A stretch of DNA of 64,000 nt from Pardosa pseudoannulata (taxonomy: Eukaryota; Arthropoda; Arachnida; Araneae; Lycosidae), in assembly GCA_032207245.1 (NCBI GenBank), contig CM063502.1:116823197-116887196 (forward strand). Direction: 5' to 3'. Each line of letters starts with the position of its first letter. The stretch's first letter is position 1. Of this stretch, positions 28,301 to 39,500 are shown piece by piece. The notes beneath the pieces were generated by a model, which saw nothing but the letters and a program-made list of their open reading frames with translations, did not search any database and was not told the origin of the DNA. The position numbers and the translations under genes are program-made.

Positions 28301-31300
28301 CTAGGTAATCACATAAAAACAGTACCCATTTCCTCCAATTTTTATTATAATTTTACAAAAGTTTTATTTAATTTGATCTGTACATTGTATTCTTTTTCTC
28401 AGAATGTCGTCATTGTAGACTTAGGAAGCTGTTCTACACGTGCAGGCATACTAATGGACCAGCGTAAGTAATGATTTTATGATCTTTTTACTGTTTGCTT
28501 TGTCATCTTAAACTGTTAAAATCTAAAAAAAAATTAAGTTTCTAACAACTTTTCAGTTGACAACTTCAAAGATTTTAGCGAGTAAACTAAAACTGGATTT
28601 CAGTATGACTGAAAGTCAACATGAAATAACATCCAACCTTTAAAAAAAAGTCTTGACACATAAAGTCACAGTAAAATGCTAAATTGGTTTAAAAGATAAA
28701 AATAAAAATGATTATTAAATTTAAAAGAGAACTTATACTGCTGAAAAAAATTCAAACATCATGCATAGGAATCTATCTATTTCCCATTTAATCAATTCAG
28801 AACCACCAGAAGGAGAAAGAAGTGCTTCTCTACCCCCAGATAATTTTTCTTGTTAACCTTAATTTGACTTAAAAATTCATAAAAAATCTTAATTCATTAA
28901 AAACTTCAATCAATATGCCGAAAATTACAGGTATAATAAAGGATAGTATATGAATTTTCTACAGCAAGTACATATTATTTAGATATATAAATCAAATAAT
29001 AATACAAATTAGAGTATGAGGTATACTTATCACAAGATGATAGTAAGGTACTAGTCATACCATATTAATTTAGCTTAATGTTAATCTTCAGGGAAAACAG
29101 TTTACCTTTAGATGGGTTTTTATTGAACAATTTCTTTAAATGAAGTGTGCTGAGAGATAAAACAAAAAATTTGGAATACAGATATTTATAACTTCACTTT
29201 TATGCAAAGATAAAAAGTGGCGAACTTGTTTACTTTTAGCTTAATATTTAAATTTAAAAAAAAAAAACTCACGATTCATTAAAACATCAGAATTTTATTT
29301 AACAATAAAAAATAAATTTTAAAACAAATATATGTTAAAAATGCTCTTAAATGCAAATTTTTTTTTTCTCAGAAAAGCTATTTGATATAGGCAGTTTTAG
29401 TTTATATGCCTACATTTATTTAAAAAAATTGGTTTCAGTTTTTACTACACAAAACCCTATGACTATATGATTTTTTCTTTAATTAAGATTTTGTCAGTAA
29501 AATAAATTAATCTGAATGCAACAATAAGAATAAATATTACACCAATTACAGATAGATATAACTTAAATGTGAATATAAAGTGTTATTAAGTAATTACAAA
29601 AAGAGGTTTCTAATAAGAGAGATGCAAAATGGGGTAGTAATTTTTAATTGGTAATGAGGTAGTAAGTTAAATGTCCACTAATAAGGGAAACTCATCTAAT
29701 ACTTTCAATAATCAAATTTTTAAGGAAAATTCTTACTGTACTGACAGAAATCTTATTTAAATAAGTTAAATTACTACTTGCTTTGGCATTTAGCATAATG
29801 GGGAAAATATATAGTGTTATTTTTTCTTTCAGCAACACTACCCAGTCTTTTCTTTCCTACAATATGTGCCACTGATAAAAGAACGTAAGTATTCACATTA
29901 TCTTTCGTTTTAGAGATATAGTAAACCAGGCAATTTCTTAGGATGAATTCTTATGGAATAACTGAACTGTTAACATTGGACATATCATCAACACTCGAAG
30001 GTAGGTTCATGAAATAAGAAAATACATTAATTTAATCAGGCATCCTTTTACTTACATAAGGCAGGTACATTATAACAGAATTAGTCTAATAGATATATAC
30101 ACTTACAGACAAGCAGCTAATGATGGTGTATTAAATTCTGTTGATGACACTTTAAAAAGATTGTTTTGTAGGATATTAAAAGAATCCAACAGTATAAGGA
30201 GGGAAATTAACTGTCTATTAACTGCACATGAATCAATACGCTATCCCACCAGCAACCATTTGTGCTAAAGACAAGTATGTCCTATAGTTTACTCAAAATA
30301 TTGTTATAGTATAATCATATGACACTGGATTTAAATTTACATATAACTATCTGTTTAGTATAGTATATGAAGAAGCATCATAAAAAGGTACATTTCTAAC
30401 AAAAATGTTCAAAAGTACATTTAGATATCTGTAGAAAGCTGTTGATAACTACTTCATTATTGGAGAAATATTTTTTCATATTTCATTTTAATAGTAATTT
30501 TTATAACATATTTCAGTTACTATACATTTTATTTTCATTTAATTATAAAAAATATAGGTTACTTTGTATTGATTTGTATATATTTATTGTATAATTATAG
30601 CATATTTTTAAATTTTAATCAAATAAATGTTCCATTGCCAATTACTTAAACACATAAATGTTCTATTTTAAATTTTAAATATTTATTCATCCCAACATCT
30701 GTAACTAATTATAAGCAATTGTGAAAAGTTAACCATGTATTTTATAGATACAAGGGAATCATCAATGTACCTCCTAGCGATGCAAATATTAAAAGTTGAA
30801 TGGAGAAGTTTTCATTATCCTTTTCATGAAGTTGTCTTTGGAACTTATACAGACCTTCTGAGAATTAGTTCTAAATATGAAATCTCTTGTGGTTCTAATA
30901 CTGAATTAATCAACTGTTCAGGAAAAAAAGATTATAATTTGTAATTTTTTTATAAGATTTGCCAGAGAAAATTATTTGAATGGACAATTTTAGCAAGTCT
31001 AATTCCTACTTATAAACTAAAATCTAATAATTCTATAAATATAAACAAGATTTGCTTTGATAGCATAAAAAATGCCAATACACCAAAAATAGATAAATAA
31101 CAAAAAAGATTAAAGTCATAATTAAAGTTTGCAGTCTAGTAAAAAATTTTTTTAATGTGAATCAAGAAAGAAATTCAGTTGAAGACTCAAGACTGAAATT
31201 TCTTTGTTCTAAGAGTAATTATAGCAAGTAAAATATTGGATGACAGAAATAAATTTTGAAATAAATTTTGAACAGTAGTATGTTTTAGGGTTTAAAATTA

Positions 31301-31469
31301 ATTTGGAGCTAGTTCTTATAAAAAAATGATAATTTAATTTACTGAACATAACTTAAGTAAGAAAATAATGCATTACAAATCAAAAATGGAATTAGTTTTA
31401 ACTGAATAAATTATTTTATAACTTAAAAAATTACTTATTTGGAGAAGACTTTTACTGAATACTAAGCTA

Positions 31470-31508
<39 letters not shown>

Positions 31509-31521
31509 ATGTGGTATCAAC

Positions 31522-31580
<59 letters not shown>

Positions 31581-34500
31581 ATACAATTGAAAAAGCTTAA
31601 ATTATCAAATTATTTCGAACAGTTATTTGATTGTACACAACTATCATTATAAATATATACTTTTTTTTTTCCAGTTTAAGTCAGAGACGTACAATATGTC
31701 TTTAAAGTTGCAAACTATAAAATGAAAATTAATCTTCTTTGCAGGAACAAATTCAGCAAATCTTTAAGAAATTCTAAAAATTTAACCAATAAATTTATGT
31801 GTAATTAAAATTTGAACTTTTAAAATATAAAAGCTCATCATTTTCAAGAGACATATTGTTTTTTCATTTCAACTATAAAAACTGCATATAATCATAAGAA
31901 TGTATGATGTTGTGTACAATCAGATAAATAAAAAAATATCACTGAAGTTTTGATTTAAAAAATTATTTTAATTGAAAACTTCCTATGCCTCTTAAAAAAA
32001 AGAAATATAGCTGAACAATGAAAAAAATTATCATTTTTCTAAACATATAATTTGTTAAGCTATATAAGGTTAAGTTTGGTGTTTTAGCAGTTAAAAAGGT
32101 ACCAAACTCCTAATTTATTATTATTTCTTTATACTTTTCTTTGGAGCTTTATGGGAAATATTGATATTTTATCAGAAGTATTTTAGAGTATTATGAGCTT
32201 TTAAAGAAAAATATGTAAATCTGACTTTTAAAAGTGTTATAGTATTAAACAATATTTGACCATTAAAATACTTAAAATGATTTGAAAATAAAGAAAACAT
32301 TTACAAAATGAAGTATTTCATGTTATAAAATTATAAATAAATTACCTCTAATTAAAAAAAAGTTATTTCAACTGCAGATACATTTTTATAAACTATTTGT
32401 TTATCAATAAAAAAATATTAGCAGAAAACATAAACTAAAAGTTCTATTTCTGTTAGTGGCACTTGCATTTATGGAATGGAGGCACTTCAGTCTGAAGTGA
32501 GACAACATTCTAACCTTTCATTCCCAGTACGACCTACCATCAAAATAACAAAGGTAAGCAATGTCAGATGCATTTTGATAAATATCTAAGTACATTATAC
32601 TATTAAATGTAACATTATATATCTTTTACAGCACACAATAGATATCGATTTGTTGGAAGGGCTTTTCAAGAAAGTATTCACAGACTTGAAAGTGGATCCA
32701 ACTCAATATACAGTGAGTATTGATGATTTCCCCTTACTTAAGTTATTTAAACTAAAAAAGTTTAACATAATGCAATAATGTATAACATGGATAATCAAAA
32801 TCAATTTATTAAAATATGATTTTTATGATTATTTTAGGTTCAAGTGTGCTTGCCAAGAAACTTGAGTATAAGTGCACAGACTGCTCTAGTAAAGTTACTT
32901 TTGGAAGGCTTAAATGTCAAAGCTGTAAGCTTGACAAATCAAGCTCTACTCACACTGTATGCTCATGATGTCAGCACAGCAGTTGTTGTAGATATAGGTG
33001 ATCGAACTGACGTCCTACCAGTTGTTGATGGTAAGTGTATATAGCAACAGTAAACAAATGTGGCTCTCATGCTTATTTTGTAAATCCATTCAGATATTAT
33101 TATAGATGGATCATTAATTAGTGAAATAATACTTATTAAAAAACAGCTGGGAAACTAAAATTGTTAGAAATGAAAGAAGCATTCCAAAAGTAGCACAGAT
33201 ATACTTCAGTAATTGAATTTTGAAAAATCTTAACAGAATCAATATATCCAAACTCAAAGAAAGCTACAAAATTTCAAAATTTGATGCAACTTATTAGTGT
33301 AAATCTTTATACTCAACACAATAAATTTTATAAAATCAAAATATCTGCAGATGGCTTTAACAAATTTTACACTAAATTTCAAATGCTTAACAAGGGTCAT
33401 AGTTAAATATTATATACTTTATCAATAAACTTTTATTACATTTTAATTTTATTAATAGTTTTCGAACAATTATCTTATAAAATTCTTACTTTTAATTCTT
33501 ACATCTTTTTCTGTGTATTTTATATAGAATGAAGACTGTACATCATTTTAATTGAACTAAAAATGAATTTATGTATTTAATACTATGTAAATGTGGTGTG
33601 GTTAAGTCCATTTTTTAGAGTCTTAAGATTTTTGTAAATTTAAATAGAATAAATAACATGCTTATTGTTATTATAAACTTCACTCATTGCTTTGACTATA
33701 ATTTATATAGTTTAGGATTGCTAATAAACTAAAAATTTTAAAACTTAATATATTTAAAAACATTTTCTCAGTTTTATTTTAACTTAACTGCTTTGGCTTT
33801 TGAATAACCTATTTGGATTGCAAAAATTTTATATGTCCTTTTGAATTAACAATACATTTTTCTGCAGCTACTCTGAACAAACATTTAATGAATTTTATTT
33901 TCTAGAATGACTACTAATATAAAATATTTACACTAGTCTTTTAAAATAACTTTTTATAAAAAGGTTTTATAGTGGAAAATGGAGTAACAAGGCTACCCCA
34001 TGGAGGGCAAAGACTTATCCACCACATGCGGCATGGTTTGGCAGAGAAAAGAATAACGTATGATTTTCTAATTTAATTTCAATAGGATATAACAGATATA
34101 ATTACTGTTTAGTTAAGAATGTTTTTCTCCTTTCAGCCTATCAACAGACATTGATTCTTTTGTGGTACAATATATCATCGAGAACTTAGCATATGTAGCT
34201 GATGATTATGACAATGAACTGGAAATATCATCAAGATATCCAGATATTATTAAGAAAACTGTTACACTTCAGCCAGCTTCACCAGAAATTTCTACCTCAA
34301 AGTAAGAGCAAACAAATTAGTTTACAATTTTAATAAATAGGGGAGAATAATTGGTTTTCTTTTTAAGTATACATATATTTAATAGACCCTATTACTCATA
34401 AAGCTTTTACTTCTCAAGCCTTAATCTTAAATCCTATATTTTAGTAAGTTACAATGAGTTTCACTGAATATGACCAAATTATTATTTTCTTACATAAGGA

Positions 34501-34725
34501 AAAAACATATACAACGGAGTCACTTTCATTTTTCTTTGTGATGCAAAGTGATTAAGTACTAATTTATTTGCAGAGGATTGTCTAGTTCATTTACTTTTCC
34601 TAATAACCTCAAGTCCTTCTAAAATGACTGCAAATGCATTTAAAGTTAAAGATGTGTTGATGCAGAATAAATTTTGAATTGAAAATATGAAAAGAGGTTT
34701 TGTTTAAAAAAGACATTAAATAAAG

Positions 34726-34798
<73 letters not shown>

Positions 34799-35013
34799 CA
34801 GACTAGTTCTGGGCTGTTATCCACCTTCATGTGAGGTAGTATTTGTTTGGCCACCCCCTTGTTCCTGCATGTAAGATAGTTTTAGGCTACCCCCATCAAT
34901 GCATATACCTAGTAAATATTCTATCAGTCACCTTAGAAATTTGGCTGCCTGCATGCATGGACAGACTCCACACCTAGTAGCCCTGTCCCTGTGTGTATGT
35001 ATATATGTATGTA

Positions 35014-35044
<31 letters not shown>

Positions 35045-36474
35045 ATATGTATATGTGTGTGTATATATATATATATATATATACTCCCATACAAATATAT
35101 ATTTATATTACAAAATCTCAAAATATATTAAAGCATAGGACCCTTGAACCTTCAAAATTTTCGATTAATAAAAATATATGTTTTAATTGAGGTGTTCTAC
35201 ACATTAAGAAAAAAAAAGGAAAAAAAAATTCCACTTAGTTTAAAAGTTATGATTAAAAATATAAGACACTAAAAGAAAGGCTATGATTTTATGAATAATG
35301 AATATATTTGAGATATTGAAATTTTCTAATGACTCAACTAACATCCTTTAGGTTTTATTTCAGAAATAATAGCAAAAAGTTACTTAAAAGAATAGGAATA
35401 TATTTATATTATTAAAATAGTACAAAAAAGTGCATTTATTATTGAAGTATTTTTAAAATAGCTATGTTTAGTTTGCTTATAACTAAGTTAATTTTTCTCA
35501 GAATATAAATTTTTAATGTTCCATGCAAGATTTCTAAAAACCTATTTAATAATTATCTATAATTATTTTCAGCATTTCAATATAACAACATTTTCTTGTA
35601 ATTTAACTACAAATTTTACTATGAGAGTTATATTTTTTTTTTAATTTTAGAAAGGTAAGTACATAACAAAATTACCCCCAAAAAGAGGTAAAATTATAAA
35701 CATTTTAAAAATATAAAATATACTTAAATTTATGGGATTTTCTCAGTTAGATTCAATTTTAGAAGCATGTTTTGTATTAAAGACTTAAAATTTGTGTGGA
35801 AAATATTTGTTATAAACATGTCCATAAGTGAGAACAGTTTTAATGAACAAAAAACTAAAGTTATAATTATATGTGTTTTAAAAATATTTTTATTATTTTT
35901 ATATGTATTTAACCCATATTGTACCACGCCATCTAAATATTTCTGAATATTTTTAAAACTTTATCCATATCATTAAAATGGTGTAACTAAGCATATAAAA
36001 ATTTTGAAAAAGTAACTTTAATTTTTTAAGTAATTAGCTGTCCTATAAATAGGACAATGGTTCAATACACTACTATAATTTAACAAATATCACTTACATT
36101 CCATTAGGCGGATTCAGAGGTGAAATTTGGGGAAACAGTCAAAGAAAAGTCCAATTTATATTTTAAGCACACTGTTGTAGGTTTTCTCTTGCAGTTCTTT
36201 AACTGGCATATTTGGAAAGGTATAATAAGAAAAGGATATTCGTTGTAGGATGCTAACATTCAAAATTTATATTCAAATTTTACAGGTTTATTTTTCAGGA
36301 AAATCTTGCAACTGTGCCTTCCAAAATATCTTACCATTTTTTCATCGATGGTGAGATTATCAGAAAATATACTAAATTGCTTCAAGGTTATGCTGATTTT
36401 GTCATAAAGAAGTCGAATTTTATAATAACGATCTTGTGGATCAGTTGAAGAATTAGTGTTAAAATGGATAAAGT

Positions 36475-36507
<33 letters not shown>

Positions 36508-39500
36508 GGGGGGGGGGGACGAGCTGCATACCAATCTGCTTTTGTTACAGTATGAGATATGTCATCAACCATCATCATGTGGAAGAATTCAACTGGAGTT
36601 TTTCACCATGCTTATAATTTCATAATCTCATATAGAAATTGAATCACTTGATAGTACAAATTTTGGTTGATGTTTTACCCACTGGGCATTTTTTAGGTGA
36701 TGATATTCTTTAGAGTAATTTGATAAAATTTCAATACCAATGTTAGCTTTAAATTTTAAGCCCATCACACATTAATGACTTTTCACATTTTGTGACTGAA
36801 TCATCAGTCTTCTATATCACTAACAAAATTTAGATTAGGAGAAATAATAACAATTTCAATATCATCCATTTTCTCATCACTTAAAGGATTCAAATATTTG
36901 AGAGACTCTTGGGCTATTAAAAATTTGTGTGGCATTTTTACAGAAGCAAAATGCAGAGTAAAGTATCCATATTCTTAGCAGAAAAAAATAGAGCTGCAAG
37001 CAGCACTAAATACTAGAAAATTGTCAACCAAGCGTGAGAGTAAAAGAGTGTTTATCTTGCAATCTCCAGTTTTCCTGAATAGAATAGACATCTATTTACC
37101 CATTGTTGTGTCCAGGTGTGTGAACTGGTTTTCAATGAAAGATTAGAAAAGAATGTGAGTTATGAATGCAATAGCGAATTCGTGGAAAAATAATCAGGAT
37201 TAGACCATCGTCCTAAATTTAGAACACCTTTTTATATATATAAAATATTTTTTTGAACAAACATTTTTAGCTACATTATTAACTCTGTTTTTAAACTACA
37301 AGTAGCCTCCACTATGTTTGAAAAAAATAACAATACATATAAAATTAAAGATTAAAAAATGACAATTTTTAAGTGGTTGATGAAAATAAATTTTACAATA
37401 CAATACATTTTGATTTCTCAGTTTTTTTTTCTTTTTTTTTTTTTTTTTTGTTACTATGGTAAAGTGTGTTTACTTTAAAGGTGTTAAAACAAAATCCACT
37501 CAGAAAATATTTATAACTTAATTATTAAATGGACTTTTATTTGCTGTCCTGTATATAAGACAGTGGTCCAATATGGGTTAAGGTTAGTTTATTACAGATA
37601 TATACCAGATTTCTACAAAAAAATTTCAGATATTTTAGTATGAAATAAAAAAAGTTGAAAAGTAGTAACAAAACCATGAGAACCTTATGTTTAACAGTCC
37701 TGAGACCCCTTAAACTGATAACAACAGATATGCTCATGAACTTTTAACATTATAAACTAACTTTTAATAATTAATTTCAGTGCTTATTATGGAATTGGGG
37801 AATAAAATTTATTTTTTTGTAATTAAATTAACTCCAAATTTTATTACACTTTAAAACTAAAATTTTCATTGAATTTTTCAGAAGCATAACTCTTGAAGAA
37901 GCTCGATTTAAAATTACAGAAGGGCTCTTTAACCCAGATCTATGGGGTCTAGACAGTCCTGGAATACACCACTTAGTTCAAAAAGCAATTCAAGCTACAA
38001 GTGTTGATACTCGAAAGAAAATTGCAGAAAACATATTTGTCAGTGGAGGAGTTACTATGCTCCCAGGCTTTGTTGAAAGATTAAACAAAGAAGTTGCAAA
38101 ATTAAGCAAAACAAAAATTGTGCCCAAGGTAAGAATTCTTTTCCTTTCATAAGGTCATATAAACAATTATTTTTACAAAATAGTTCATTTCCTTATCTAA
38201 ATAGTTTAACAGATTAATTAAAAATAGTAATATTAATAACAATCATTACAATAATTTGACAGCTGTAGCATTTTGATGTAAATGAACAAGTAGTATCAAA
38301 TATCTAAATTGAAATTTCTTACTAAATTTACAATGAATACAAAATGCCATGCTTCATAGTAATACTGCATTATTTTTGCTCTAACCCTTTGTCTGTCATG
38401 TGCATCACATACAAGAGACACATCTAATGCTTTATATGCTTGTATATCACATGTAATACACAATGAACTATATTTTAAAAGGAAAAAAAATTAGCATCTT
38501 AAATTTAGATGGATTTTTCAGTTTGACATATGAAATTAAAACTTTATAGCTAATGTACATCATATAATTATTCTTTTACATGCAGACAGCCAGAGTTGAG
38601 TATATACTTTTTGTAAATAATCTCTATTTACACAGACTTCGTTTGAAATGTAAATATATTAAATAATTCTATTTTAGGCTTAAAAAACTATAAAATGAAA
38701 TAAAAGTTAACCCATTTTCATCTTAGAGAATATAAACATATAAACTGAAGAGGAATACATGACAAAATTGTCTGAAAATTGAGGTGAAAAATTAAATAGA
38801 AAAATGTAATTTAAGACTGGATATGCTTCTAAATTTTTTTCAGCAAATCTATAAAACTGAACTTTCTTCAGATGAAGAATATTTATAAAAAATAAATAAA
38901 ATATTACAGAAGGTATGCTTTTTAAAAACAAAAAATTCTGAAATAATCCATTAATATATCTATTGCATATAAATCTGTAGACATTAGTTATTATTTTTTT
39001 AACCTTTTATATCCCTACCAGTTAGAGAGTTATTCAAATTGAAGGAAATAAAACAGTCTGATTTGAACAAAAATTGACAGGAATAAGAGTACTTCAGGTT
39101 GAACAGAGAGAATATTAAGTACTAATAAATTGTTGCTAATCAGAAATAAGATAACATGTATGAGTTCTCAGGATGGAGGATTAATTGCAGATATTTAATT
39201 TTTATAATATGCTAAACTTAATGGGCTATGATTTTATAAAAAATATTCATACTTCTATGAAGATAGTAAATATAAATGTGTACCTTTTTAAAATAATCAT
39301 CTAATATCCATTGGTAATATTTTTAGCAATATGAGGGGAAAAAGAAAAATTGGGAAATATACTGTAGCAGAGGTGCAGAAAATTATTTTTTACAGAGATA
39401 ATTGAATTTTAATGTTATGCAAAGTTTCAAGTATTTCTATGAAATGAATAAGAAATCAAGTCCTCCAAAATTAAGTCGATGTAAAAAACTGTAAATAAAT

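Larger units (their letters stand above)
28464..32456. other. Introns around exon 7
   Basis: AT-rich, no element or further exon recognised apart from a poly(T) run at 31472-31503 and (TA)n at 31525-31575. The open frame at 30735-30944 has no splice context that fits the gene phase. Confidence 0.4.
35913..37577 (-). mobile_element. piggyBac-type transposon
   Basis: Flanked by TTAA at 35909-35912 and 37578-37581, the target duplication of piggyBac elements. The ends are inverted: CCCATATTGTACCAC at the left and GTGGTCCAATATGGG at the right, beginning with the usual CCC. Motifs GTCCTATAAATAGGAC and GTCCTGTATATAAGAC recur inside each end. It contains a minus-strand transposase remnant and lies in intron 12 of the actin-fold gene, antisense to it. 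Confidence 0.92.

Noticed and set aside
30735..30944. 69-codon frame between exons 7 and 8
   Set aside because: Exons 7 and 8 join perfectly in phase within the actin fold without it, and it has no consensus borders.
34609..35190. Several open frames of Y/I or C/V repeats across TA and GT tracts
   Set aside because: They are translations of microsatellites.
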